Part shown: one piece after another, positions 45,064-56,704 of the stretch
Layout of the letters: every line of letters begins with the position of its first letter
How positions within the stretch are numbered: the first letter of the stretch is position 1
From: Ctenosaura bakeri
Lineage: Eukaryota; Chordata; Lepidosauria; Squamata; Iguanidae
Direction of reading: 5' to 3'
Assembly (NCBI GenBank): GCA_948474755.1
Contig: CAOLHI010003114.1
Location: 62,001 to 126,000 of the forward strand
DNA: 64,000 bases
Program-made: the position numbers and the translations under genes
Notes under the pieces: model-generated
What the model was told of the DNA's origin: nothing
The model's input: the letters and a program-made list of their open reading frames with translations, nothing else
The model's database searches: none

Positions 45064-46677
45064 TTGATTCAGAATACTGTGCACAGTAACATTTTGGAAA
45101 ACCTGGGTCCCAAATTGGCTGCACAATCTCCTTAAATAGAAGTGACCCTGTGCTTCTGAGGATCACACTTTGTATATTGCAGGATGGTAAATTAGGGATG
45201 AGAAGGTAGAAGTACTGTGCTCATCCCTGATACCCCACCTCATATGTAAAATCTAAAAGCACCAGTATTTCTATGAATCTGTTAATAATTCATATGACAG
45301 CTGTGGACAGGGGAACCTGGATTTGTGTGACTGTGAGCAGGAAGTAGGTTCTTCCTGCTGTGGGCTTGCCAGAATCAAGCAACCAAGCAATATGTGCTCA
45401 GTCTTGTGGTACTGAAAACATAATTATTTCTCACTAAAATATTATGCACACTCAGGTTTCTGTATATGTTTCTGTGTGGTAATGTATTCCATGGGTTGCA
45501 CTATGCATTTGTTGATTCTGAGGAAGAGATCGAAAGTAAGTTAGGAACTTCATTGTGTATTTAAATTTGGATACTTGCAAAGCTGGATTCAGGTTGATGA
45601 GCCAGAAGTCAGTACTTGCAAGTTACTAGTTACAAATAAAAAATAACCAGTTAGTTACAAGATAGTTGAGAACAATTAGTTACTTGCAATTATTTCAGTT
45701 CCCCAGTATCTGAGAGGAAACCACATTACTTTAACTTTACATGGGAGAATTTCACTTCTTTTGTGATACAGCTGTAACTTTCAGTTATTTTAAGATGTAT
45801 GGTGTAATGGCCTCATTAAATGGAATCTCTCATGTTCAAATGCTAGCTTTATGTTGTGCCTCATATTGTTGTTTCATCCTGTGATATGGATGCTAAGGCA
45901 TTTTGTATCACACGAGCCAGTGGCTTGTAGTATTCAGATCTGAAAAACAGTAATTATTTTAGCTATTATAAGAAACCATGAAGTAAAGCATTATTTTTTA
46001 AAAAAATTACAACTAAAGTTGCAACTAACTACTTTTGGTTCTTGAAATTACAACTAAAGTTGCAACTAACTACTTTTGGTTCTTGAAATGATAACTATAA
46101 TTTTTTCAAGCTCTTCTTGAAACAAGAGATTGCACAAAATCAGGAATGGTTGAATCTGGCCTATGTAGTGGTATGTTCTCACATTCTTTTCCTTTTCATA
46201 CCATGTTCTTTTTCTTCCACAATTCATACTATCAATTTATGTATTTTTACCTGGAGCTGAAACCATGCCTTTAATTAAAGCTGACCACTTTTCTTCTTAG
46301 TAGTCAGTTATCCCTTCTAATTATTCTGTCAAAGTGGAAGACTGTAATGGTAATGAACAGAACCAGGAGAGAATTGATAATTCAGCTGCAGATGAAACTA
46401 TCTGGACATTAGGTCTACCCACCAATTCTATCTTCTATGAGAACATCTTTCTAACCTGTAGAAGTTGAGCTGGTGGGCCAGAACTACGCAACCTCTAGAC
46501 AATAGTCTCAATCCTATTATTACAACTAGAGTAGAACCAGTGAAGCAATAGTATTTCACTCTGTGTGTTGACTCACCATTGAAAAAATGATTTGGTGAGT
46601 CTACTGTAATGAGTCACAAGATCTACAGTCTTTTTACAAACATTAGGGCTGTTCTCTGATGCTACATGTGTGTCTGT
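45064..46677. other. Unannotated intron with TAGTTAC-rich block
   Basis: No gene. Between 45600 and 46100 the motif TAGTTACxxxTTGCAA recurs in both orientations and may be an old DNA transposon. A 41-bp tandem duplication within it is listed separately. Confidence 0.45.
46004..46085. repeat. Perfect 41-bp tandem duplication
   Basis: Two identical 41-bp units (starting AAATTACAACTAAAG at 46004 and 46045) lie head to tail. Identity suggests a recent event. Confidence 0.9.
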
Positions 46678-47142
46678 GGCCCTTTCCACACCGACCTATT
46701 AAAACGGTGCAGAGCGACCTCCAATGGAGGTCTTCTGCACCGTGGAGTGGACTGGGGCGGACTACTTTTCGTAGTTCAGCACCTCAGTCCACTCCGTAGT
46801 GACCGGAACTGGTCGCGCAGTGTGCTTTTTAAAAACCTCTTTTAAGGAGTTTTTAAAAAGTATGGAGCGCTCGATTCCTTGTCACTCCGTTGCCGCACTC
46901 CGGTGCAGATTTGCGGGCGCGCACTAATGTGTGCCTGCAGATCTGCTGGGGGTGGGCTTTAGGCTGACGAGCTTCTCCAGTTGGTGGAGCCTCCACCAAC
47001 CGGAAGCTGCCATTTTGGACGCCGGAGCAGTGCAGAGCGACAAGCTCACACTACTCCTCATCAGGACGGACCCAAACGGACCCACCGAAAAGCCAGTGAG
47101 TAGCAGCAGGGAGCGTTTCCCTCGCCACGTGCAGAAAGGGCC
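46678..47142 (+). mobile_element. GC-rich hAT-like element, copy 2 (465 bp)
   Basis: It starts GGCCCTTTCCACACCGACC and ends CGTGCAGAAAGGGCC. It matches the copy at 40220-40686 throughout, including the GTTGGTGGA/TCCACCAAC hairpin, and has the same orientation. The flanks share TGTGTGTC on both sides with an offset of three bases on the left, which may be the 8-bp target duplication. Non-coding. Confidence 0.8.
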
Positions 47143-48695
47143 TGTGTGTCTACTTCATTTCCCTCCATGCTATTCCTATGAATACAAAATCTCAAGCATA
47201 GAGTATAGCATTATGGAGCACAATTAAAGCAATCTGAAGAACTGTTGATTAGAAGGTGATAAATGGTGCCCCCATTTGGTACAAACCAAAATAGAAAAAA
47301 AACTTCTGTCCATTACAAATTGACATGCACTGCTTTGATGCAAGTTAAATGAAGTGGCATTGCTTAACCAGAGCCATAGGAAGTAAATTAAATGGTGTGC
47401 CCTTTGTGAAATCTACTTGGAATTGTTTGGTTGAAGGCAGCGGAATTGTGACAACATCAATCCCTTTGAAAATGCACCCTACCATAACCAAAAGTTATGT
47501 TCCCTCAGGGAGCCACTTAATGCACTCATGTCTTTCACACTGGCTTGCAAAAACACTAGAAACATCAAGGTTTCCTTTAAAATACATTGCTAACAGCTTT
47601 GCTTATGAGTTTAAAACTGTCACTGGAGCCCATTCATTCAAATTTAGCAAGAGATGTTTTTCCTCACTTGCAAATGAAGTTGTAATACTTGGCCTCTTGA
47701 AATTTTAACAGGGCCCTGATGTAACTGCATCTGATAAATTAACTACTAATTCAAAGGATCATTTTTTGTCTTAATTGTCATGGGGAAACAGTTAATGATT
47801 GTTCACATTTGTTTCATTGTTGAAACATTAACAGTGTGTTATATCTTCACATTTTGTATTGATCCATATTATTATGCCAGTGTCTTCCATTCTTCAGCAG
47901 AAAGAAAATGCTTATCAGTTGCACCCATGAGCTTCAATTTATTGGAACAGTTAAATGACATTTAATGCTCTGCATCTGGGAAATAGTGCCAGCAGACATA
48001 CCTGTTATTATACTAATGGAGTTTTGAATTGCAATGTACTAAGCTTAGCATTATTTTCTAAAGGTTTTTCAGACCCCTTGACAGTTAAAATCTTTCCTAA
48101 ACTGTGTACATTTCTGATTTGCTTCCTTAATAGCCTTATAGATTCAGACATTGTTTTCCTTTTATTTCAAGCTCAGTTTACATGTTTTAAGATAGTCATA
48201 AACAAACCAATCATGCAGGGAATACAACTCTAGAATCTGAAGAAACCATTCATCTTTTATCAGAATGGATGTATGTTTACATTCAAAGGTTTTAGGGTAG
48301 ACTAATACAGTTGAAATGCATTGAAGAATGAAACAAGCAGGAAATAACTTTTAAAAACAATGAAAGCTGACAGTTTGATAAATCTTCAGGTGGGACTAAA
48401 TCTGGATAGTGCTAGGTTTGAATGTGTTACAGCTAATTTGAGTTAAAGATGTTTCTAAGATTCTTGTGATTGGAGTCCTGAATTGATTTGGACTTCTGAG
48501 GTTAAAGGTATTCTCATTGTTCCATAAATTTATTTTCAAACTGTGTGAAGGTGTGGCTTTCTTTTGCTATTAGTTCTTTCATGTCTTCCTGGCCACTTAA
48601 CATGAGTAATGCACACTGAAATAGTACTATACTACACCTCCTGGTTTGGATTATATTATGGAATTTATCAAGAGTCCTTGATGTAGCATTTTACT
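47143..48695. other. Unannotated intron, unusually free of repeats
   Basis: No transposon is recognised. Open frames of 119 (47349-47708) and 92 codons (47955-48233) show no domain and no splice or start context worth calling. Could hold regulatory sequence. Confidence 0.4.
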
Positions 48696-48699
48696 AAAT

Positions 48700-48870
48700 A
48701 CACTCAGCTGTTGGAACCTAATGGGTGACCTTGGGCAGCTCACATTCTCTCAACCTCGGAGGAAAGAAAAGACAAACCCCATCTGAAGAAATCTTGCAAA
48801 GATAACCCTATGACAGGTTCACCTTAGGGTTACCATAAGTTGGAAATGACTTGAAGGCATACAACAACAA
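48700..48870 (+). mobile_element. tRNA-derived SINE, 5'-truncated
   Basis: It retains GGGTGACCTTGGGCAGCTCA, GAAATCTTGCAAAGATAACC and the tail TGGAAATGACTTGAAGGCAT followed by ACAACAACAA. The Pol III promoter head is missing. Confidence 0.8.
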
Positions 48871-49139
48871 GATCAATATAATACTGCACCAAAAGAATCA
48901 TAATTCAGTTGTAAAACACAATTGTTTCAAGATTGCTTTCTAAAAGTATTTTATCATTGTAACATGCAGTGGATAATATACAGGGAAATGTGCAAAAAAA
49001 TGGAGGAAACAGAAAACTTAAGCAAACTACGAAAGCTCCAGTTTTGTAATTACATTTAGACTTTTTTTGTGGTTAGAGCAGAAATTCAGTAGCACACACA
49101 CAAAATAGAACAGATAAAACCAGCTGTATAAGATCTTCT

Positions 49140-49465
49140 TTTCCCCTCATCTGTCACCTGGCAGTATCCATTCCATCAGGCAGATCCAGGAAGGGAAGCT
49201 CTCACTCCTATAGCTTCAGCAACTTTTGGCTTCTTTCTGTTTCCAAAGATTTCTATTTCAGCTGGTCATAAAGAGACTTTTATATGTAAGAACTTGTGGG
49301 TGAGCTTGCCTTTCTCTACTTCTTCCCAACCTATTCCTTTTTGTGTCATGTCTTTTGGGCTGTAGGCATGAGGACATAGACTATTGCTGAACATTGTAAT
49401 CTGGTTTGGGAGCCTTTTTAGCTGAAGAACAGAAATGATTCAGACTAATAAATACTATGGATCAC
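49140..49465 (+). mobile_element. Old LINE/SINE 3' end
   Basis: GGGCTGTAGGCATGAGGACA, TTGTAATCTGGTTTGGGAGC and CTTTTTAGCTGAAGAACAGA follow a known reptile retroposon end (TGTAAGCCGCTxTGGGAGCC, TTTTTGGCTGAAGAGCGG). The left boundary is uncertain. Confidence 0.5.
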
Positions 49466-49590
49466 CTTGTTGGATCTCCTCAGTTAAGGAATTCTGCCTT
49501 ACCTCACTGTGTTACTATTAGTGTGCTAGGAACTGTGAAGAATATATAGATAAGAAGGTTTCTAACCAATTGCTTCACTCTTTTTTCCAG

Positions 49591-49659
49591 TTTGATTTGG
49601 CAAAGCTGGAGAAGACCGAAATGACACCCATGATACGACACATGACCATAGGCATTTAA
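49591..49659 (+). other. Possible short terminal exon (unproven)
   Basis: A good polypyrimidine tract and CAG (ending 49590) precede a 22-codon frame that starts FDLAKLEKTE and stops at 49657-49659. AATAAA follows at 49667-49672 and a G/T-rich stretch near 49705-49750. The frame would be in phase with NKAIN3 exon 1. The FDxxKLxKTE wording also resembles the actin-binding part of beta-thymosins. All of this can arise by chance. Confidence 0.2.
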
Positions 49660-50530
49660 CAAGTGAAATAAATCGATTTGATCATTAAATTTTAAGCTCC
49701 TTCCAGTTAATGGATAGGTTATCTGTTGGACTGTCTTGGGATGGGCAGCTTTAATGCTATATGTGTGGTCTGCAAAATTATCTTAGATTTAATCCACCAT
49801 TTTCTTTATCCCACTGTTCTCCATTTTATTGAGATTTTATTAATTCTTTCTTCAAATACTGTAATACTAGATGAATACAAAATATTTAAATTGCAAAATA
49901 TTACTCTCCACATAAAACTGTATAGGGGAGAAAAGATTTAAAATAATGGTAAAATGAATTCTGTTGAGACCATAAAATTAATTCGTGAGGTTCCCTCTAA
50001 TGTAAGTCATGCCTTTATGCTCTGTGAATAAATTCTTTCAAAGGTAATAGGTAGGAATGTATGAAACAAATAATGCATAAATACTCAGAACCACTTGTTC
50101 AGTCAGTAAAGTCTCCTTGGCTAGTCTATGAGATGTATAAGTAGAAGAAAGGATGGAGCAATGTAGCCCTGGCTTAAAGTCATAGCTTGAGCCCATCTGA
50201 AAATTTTTAGGACTGTGGGGTGTGTGATATTTAGTTATCTGGGATGGTATGTGGAATGAAAACTATGCATCTCAGTTCACCAATATGTCCTAAATCCTGT
50301 TTGTTTTCTGTGCTCAGAGTCAGGGGGCGGAGAACAGGATACAGGATTTCTGCACTGAAGCAGAGTACTATGAAGTCAATTTGTTAGCTACACAGAGAAG
50401 GAACAAGAGGAAATATTTTGACTTCAGACATGTGATCTAGTCTTACCGGATCAGATACCAGATTGGAAAAGTTTGTTTTCAGATTATAATCCTAGAAAGT
50501 TCCCAAGTTATAGTTTTAGAAGCAAGATCT
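49660..50530. other. Unannotated intron
   Basis: No gene or clear repeat was identified here. Confidence 0.5.
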
Positions 50531-50708
50531 ATGCTATGTTATGTGCATTCAAGTCATTTCTGACTCTATAATGAGGTTTTCTGGGTCTGAGAGTGTGTGA
50601 CATGCATAAGGTCACCCAGTGGGTTTCCATGGCCAAGCAGGGTATCAAACCCTACTCTCCAGGGCCATACTCCAGTGCTCAAACCACTACACCTTGTTGA
50701 CTCGGTGC
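50531..50708 (-). mobile_element. tRNA-derived SINE (minus strand)
   Basis: On the minus strand it shows a B-box-like GGTTTGATACC (50651-50641), then CCATGGAAACCCACTGGGTG and a tail with AGTCAGAAATGACTTGAATG. Shorter in the middle than the copy at 19011. Confidence 0.8.
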
Positions 50709-50803
50709 TCTAAATGGAGGCAAAAAAATTATGCAATCAGAAAAATCATGGTACTATAGGTGAGTTCGAGACCCCTATTTCTAGAAGAGAGACACAGGAA
50801 AGG

Positions 50804-51051
50804 AGTACATGTGTGTATATGCCTTTAAGTTGCCTGTTGATTTATGGTGACTCCATTAATTTTATAGGTTTTTCTTAGGCAAAGAATTCTCAGAAGTGGT
50901 TTTGCCAGTTCCTGCCTCTGAAAGATAGTCTACAACAACTGCTGTTCATTGGTGGTCTCCCATCCAAGTACTAACCAGAACTGATTCTGCTTAGTTTCCA
51001 AGATCAGAGGGGATCTGGTGCCTTTAGAGTATTCAGGCTGCAAGGAATACA
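50804..51051 (-). mobile_element. 5S rRNA-derived SINE (minus strand)
   Basis: On the minus strand the head reads AGATCCCCTCTGATCTTGGA, AACTAAGCAGAATCAG and GTTAGTACTTGGATGGGAGA, matching the internal promoter part of 5S rRNA. The tail (GGTGACTCCAT in plus sense) is shared with the tRNA-headed SINE family. It is a retroposon, not a functional 5S gene: the 3' third of 5S is replaced. Confidence 0.85.
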
Positions 51052-53155
51052 TATGCAACCTTAAAGCTTATTCATAGTCTCACTCTGGATAAATGCACTT
51101 GGATCCAATTGGATGTGTCTGAATGGATTTGTTTTGATTCATCTAACCTAAAAGCTTGACATAGATGTTATTTCTATACTGTATTAAATATTTATTTACT
51201 TGTTTTTAGCAGTTATAATCCACATTCCTAACAAATACTGAAGGCAGACTGACAATCCAAATAAAACAACATGTAAAACATTATTAGACAATTTAGAGAT
51301 AAGAACTTTTTAAGACAATTCACATATCTGTCTGGAGTTGGAACAAAGGTCCCAGTAGGATCTGAATTACTACCAAGACTATAATTTGGCATGCTCTGAG
51401 GGGCAAAGACCAACATAGTTAACCACTTGATTAGTGTAAAATAAATGGTACTATACCAAGTACCCAGGAGGATACATCTGGAAGGGACAAGTTCTTCCTT
51501 GTCTCCTGGTCATAAGTACCTGGCCAGTCTCCTTAGCTACAATTAAACTGTGGATAAGGAAGATTCTGTTTTGAATTTTGCTGGCACTCAGACACTCAAC
51601 AAGCTGGTAAGGAAACATGAAGAGTTTTGATGTCAGGCAGGAGAACACACCAAAAGAGGGAATAGGTGATGTTTGATATCTTTTCTGCTGAACTAGTATC
51701 TGAAGCCCCTACCTCTATTCCATGTTTTCCCCTGTCCATGGCTACATAAAAAGGTGGATCTCCACCCTTCCCAAGTTTAACTAACTCCTTCCCCAGCACA
51801 TAAGAAACAACCAGTTTCTTAAGCCTCCTTTTTAACTTGCAATTACACGGTTAAGACAGTAAGGATTTCAAATAGGACACATCCAACTTTTTTTAAAAAA
51901 TGAAATAACCCAAGTTCATTTTTTCCAAGGTCCACCAAGCCTCCCAGAAAGAACTAGAGAGCACAGGAACAACATACAAATTTCATTTCCTGCTCTAAAA
52001 AAGAAATGCCTCCTCTTTCTGAAGGAACAACACCCCACCCTCCAGCAGAGGCTTGTGATAGGAGCCAGGTGCTACACCCCCTTTCAGTTCCTGGCTTGTT
52101 TCTTGGTGTAGCAACAATAAAGAGAAGAAGGATGATGGTGCACTGTAAGTTCTTCTGCAGTTCTATTTGTGGCTTCTGGCTACTGTGGAGACTTCCAGAA
52201 ATACATCATCAGAGGCAACTAGTACTGTGAAATCAATCTGTGACCCATTTAAGTTATAAACAACTTGCAGGAACAAAGGCCTCTCTCTTTTTCTCCTTCT
52301 CTTTAATCATTCACAGCTGGAATTAACGGTAGTGAGCATATTTTAAATAAGGGCTAACATATCTTGCAGGAACCACTTGCAGCCAAGTTTATGAAACATG
52401 TAGTTGAAACTAATTAATCTGTTTCTTGCTGTTAATACCCTGAAGACCTGAAGGTAGTAGTTTGATACTGTTCTTCATATTTAGACAGAAAGTGGAGATG
52501 ATTAGAAATGCTGCAGAACTATGCAGGTCAATTGTGCATCATTATTAGCACCATTTAATGCATTTTAATGGTGGCTGATAAGGTGCAAAGTGCTATGTAA
52601 GCCAAAAGTAGATGGTTTATTCCATTATGGATTAAACGTGTAGGCACAAATGGGCCTACATTTGCATTTTTTACCATTGAGTTTCAGAACTGAGACTTGC
52701 TCTTACATGAAGCTAGACAACATAATTGTTTGGGATATTACTTCTGCTGATGCCAGCATCCCTTAACATTTAGGTAGCTGGGATTTCCACAAGATCGGTT
52801 GACAATATGTGCTCAAACAGTACAACCAAGAGGAAAGGGTTTTTTAAAAAAATATTTCTAACAAAAGCCTGATAATGATATTAAAGATTGGTTGTATTTT
52901 TTTTTTAAAAAAATGTGCTTACATTTAGCTATTAATATTGTAACACCCAGCCTGTGCTGTTGAAAACAAAAGGTTTTTATTCAGTAGGGATTCAATCTGA
53001 GGTAGATAGAGTTATACTAAATCTGAAAATTTAGGTTTGCAGTTTGGGTATATTCCTAGATTCAGCCCTGGATGTCTGAGTTGCAGTAGTAGCCAGGAAT
53101 GTGCTTGCACAGTTTAAGTTAATGTACCATCTTTCCTTATTACTGGAGGCCTCTC
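51052..53155. other. Unannotated intron with a candidate conserved block
   Basis: No gene. The stretch 52525-52615 has palindromic TTAATGCATTTTAATGG and other homeodomain-type cores, and may be regulatory. Confidence 0.4.
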
Positions 53156-53159
53156 ATTT

Positions 53160-53812
53160 GCCCATGGAGATGGCATACCTTATATCCTGCCTGTTCAGAC
53201 TGCTGTAATGTGTTCTAGGTGGGTCTGTCTTTAAAAATTCCTGAGAAACTTCTGTTGGTCCAACATTTTGTTGCAAAACTATTGACAGGAATCAGTTACA
53301 AAGAGTACATGACTCCCTTGTAAAGACAGCTTTACAGGCTACTGGTTTGTTTCCAGGCATGATTCACAGTGCTGGCTGTGACCATTAAAGCCGTATACAA
53401 CCTGGGTCCATGCAGTCTGAAAGACTATCCTTGCCCATATAAACTTTCCCAGGTTTTGAGATATTTGGGGGAAGTCATTCCTTCTGTATGCTAATGTTTA
53501 GTGAGGATGCAAGAAAATGCAATCCCAATGGCTTCTTCCAGATTCTGAAACTCCCTATGGAAAGCGTCTTCCTTCTTTTGCAGATGAAGGCCCTTTCTTT
53601 ATTCTGGCTTTTGTTATTAACTATGTTTGCTGTGAAGGGGGATTTTATCTGGCTAGGTGTTGTATTTTCTTTTTCTGGTGTGTTTTAAAAATTATTTTAA
53701 AAATAGCTTATGATTTTATTCATTTTTAAAATCGATTTAATTTAGTGAAATCGAGTCCCAAGCTTGAGGGAAAAGAGGGATATAAATTGAATGAAGAAAT
53801 AAATAAATCAGC
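53160..53812 (+). mobile_element. Decayed L2-like LINE 3' end
   Basis: Broken frames match the LINE C terminus in order: DYC/CNV-like near 53195, then WVCL, PCKDSFTGYWFVS (for the LHWLPVS region) and KPYTTWVH (for KALxxLGP). It ends AAAAGAGGGATATAAATTGA and AGAAATAAATAAATC, the family tail. Many stops. Confidence 0.65.
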
Positions 53813-55463
53813 AAATGAAACTCTTCGGTAAGAAGGAGTTGTTTATCATGCCTTTGTAGAAAAGAGATAATGTGGCACAAGAGGAAAACAGTTTGTGTTC
53901 TGATGGTTGGATGGTTCATAATGCCATTGGGGCAATATCAGTTTCCTCCAAATGATAACATGCCTAGAGTTTGGTGCCAAGTGACTCATCTGAGACATAT
54001 GCAGGAATGTCCCTGAAGAAACCAGTTCTTGCTTTCTAAAACACAAGAAAATAACTTCATATGAGACCCCTTTCAAGCCAAGCTCAGGGGAAAGAAGCAA
54101 CAGTAGCAAAGGCTACTGGGAGCTTTTGTGTTGCCGGGTCTGACAATGCCTTTTAAGATACCGTGAGAAACCCTATTTAAATGAAAGCACTCAAACCCAA
54201 ACTGTGAAGGTGACCTTGCTACATAACAGTAAAGCTGAGCTGAATTTTTGTAACTATCAGTTTTCATGCTGCAAGCTGGTGTAACAAGGATACGCTTACC
54301 AAGGGAACTGCCCAGGAGCATTTTCAGGATGAGGCCACTGGGACACATGAGAGCTGTTTGGATGTGAGATGACTGTGTAGGAAGAGCCCAGACCCAGAAA
54401 CTTGGGTCTGATATAACCTTGGAAGGGGTGGGGGAGGTGAAGCCCTTCAAAAGGCAGGATGCCAAACAGGAGGAGGATGGGAGAATGATGGAAAGTAGAA
54501 AGAAGATGGGTCTGGGTTATGGACTGTAGGGAGAAGAAACTGACAGCCTTGTCTCAGGCTATTCAACCATTGGCTTTATTTGCTGTGGAAGGCTCAGCAA
54601 GTCAACATGGCAGGCAACCATCCAAGCTGAGGCAGTGGAACTGCTTGCTGGTGTTACCACAACACAAGCCTAACTGGTTTATGAATTGAACTTGTAGGGA
54701 TTGAAGTCTGTTGGTTCTCAGTGAGATGGGGGTAAAAGGCTATTTTACCTGTGACTGAAGGGAACCTGTCTTGGAGGAAGTGATTTGCCAACAGTAAACC
54801 AAGTGTAGTCTGAAGCTTTGTGTATACCATGCAAGCTGGGCCTTTTGAGAGGTGACCTGTGACAGTTGGTTAGAGGTCAAATAGGAGAGGTAGCGTTTTG
54901 GACTGTTAATCCCAGAATCTTCTAGTCATAATGGCCACCAGTCTTGCTAACTGGATGATTCTAGGAGCTGTTGTTCAAAAAAGTAACTTTTCTAAGCTTT
55001 AGTTGAAAGAGAGCCTTTCATAAAAAATAAATTAAGATGCTTGCATGAAAAGGTAAACCGAGAAACCTTTTGCCCAAATTCCAGATCTGAAAGGCTATAA
55101 GGACCTGGTCCTGGGCCATGGGAATAAAGGAATTTTTCAATACAAGTAATCATACTCTGAACTAAAGCAAGTGGTTTGAATCTTACATCCCAAACACAGT
55201 AATTTTGTAATAATGAGGGACTAACAAAAAATAACTTTTTTTCTAGAATCCCAAAGAACTAAGCTTTAGATAAAGAACTAGCTTGAAAATGCAAAAATTG
55301 TTGGTTCCTCAGCAGTGCCTCAAGATTAATTGATTTCTAACATATTAACTCAGTTCTGGAATAAAGTTAATACTGAAATTCCAGCTCAAGTTAAATTTAA
55401 TTAAGTTGCTTCTTTTCATTAGAAAAAATCCAACTTCAGTGATAACAACTGATTTTACTAGTT
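53813..55463. other. Unannotated intron
   Basis: No gene supported; the antisense frame of 130 codons at 54073-54465 has no recognisable domain. A short MITE remnant lies at 54890-54990. Confidence 0.5.
54890..54990. mobile_element. Short palindromic MITE remnant
   Basis: GTTTTGGACTGTTAATCCCA followed by GAATCTTCTAGTCATAATGG, and then AGGAGCTGTTGTTCAAAAAA, give the inverted pattern of the small reptile MITE. Confidence 0.4.
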
Positions 55464-55690
55464 CTAAGACACCAGATCCCGTCTGATCTTGGAAGTTAAC
55501 TAGAGTCACCTCTGTTCAGTACTTAGATGGGAGATCACAAATGGACACCAGGTGCTGTAGGCTATATTTCAGAGGAAGGAACTGGCAAAAACACCTCTGA
55601 GTTTTGCTTGTCTAAGAAAATCGTATAAAATTCATGGAGTCACCATAAATTGACAGGTGACCAGAAGGCATGTGCATACACACATCTCTG
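55464..55690 (+). mobile_element. 5S rRNA-derived SINE
   Basis: The head has ACCAGATCCCGTCTGATCTT and CAGTACTTAGATGGGAGATC (the 5S internal promoter). The middle has GGAAGGAACTGGCAAAAACA; the tail CATGGAGTCACCATAAATTG then AGAAGGCATGTGCATACACA. The 5' part is close to 5S rRNA, as in 5S-headed SINEs of lizards. Confidence 0.9.
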
Positions 55691-56673
55691 CTTTTATTGT
55701 ACCATGAATTTCTGTGGATCACAGTGATACAGGCTGTGCACTGGTTTGGTTTCTAGTTCACAAAATTTTAAACCTGGAAATGTAAATAGCATGTTTATGA
55801 AACAAAACATAAGGAAAAAAGCTCTGTGTATTGTGGAATATGTTTGCGTGTTACTAAAAGCCTAATTCCAGGCATAAAGCAGAAATATCTGTCCACAGTG
55901 ATAAGCTAACATCAACACAGTGAATTAGTCTATAATGAATCCAAGAAAGATGTTGCTTTAATGGGAACACCTGATGCACTCAGGTGGCTGATATAATTCA
56001 GTAGCAGCCAAGTGCATCTGGTGTGTTATGTCACCTCTAAGAACCTGATTGGATGAGAGAAAGATGTTTATATAGTGATGGTCTCTATTCTGGTTGGATC
56101 TGTCAGCTGATAGGAAAGGAGAAGAAATATAAAACAGGCCAAGAAGTGAGGCACCAAATCATCAGCCTCTCCCATATGAAGATAGCTGTCTGATAAACTA
56201 TTAAACTTTTCCTAGCTAGTAAGTGCCCATGCTGATGAAGACAGCTCATGCTGGTAAGAGAGAATCTCTGTTTTCACCTAGCTGAATTTTTGTCATTGTC
56301 TGTTTTCTGTCTGAATAGATGTATTCCCATTATGAATAGGGAATAATGGACACCTGGCATGGAGGTTTATAGATATATAATGGAAACTGCTATGTGTATA
56401 GCAGTGCCCAGGGATATTAACCCTCGGGATGCTTGGGTGTTTCTGCACAGAAAGTATATGGGTAGAACATCCCGATATTGTTTGGGGTGTTAATTTTTTG
56501 CTATGTGTAAATGCAGAAATGCTTATGAAGGAAAAACAAAAAGGTTCAGTCCTTATGAAACCTTATGTAATGTAATGCATGTATGATGCCTTTGTCGGTC
56601 TCAAGCTGCATATAGTAAATAGCCTAGAAAATTAACAGAGAGCCTGGTCACTCTCCTACACAGAGAGAGGAGA

Positions 56674-56704
<31 letters not shown>

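Noticed and set aside
47349..47708. 119-codon open frame
   Set aside because: No domain, ordinary codon composition for AT-rich intron, and no supporting splice or promoter signals.
55464..55580. 5S rRNA gene
   Set aside because: Only the first 90-100 bases resemble 5S rRNA, followed by a SINE tail. The copies at 50804 and 60623 have the same chimeric layout, so these are retroposons.
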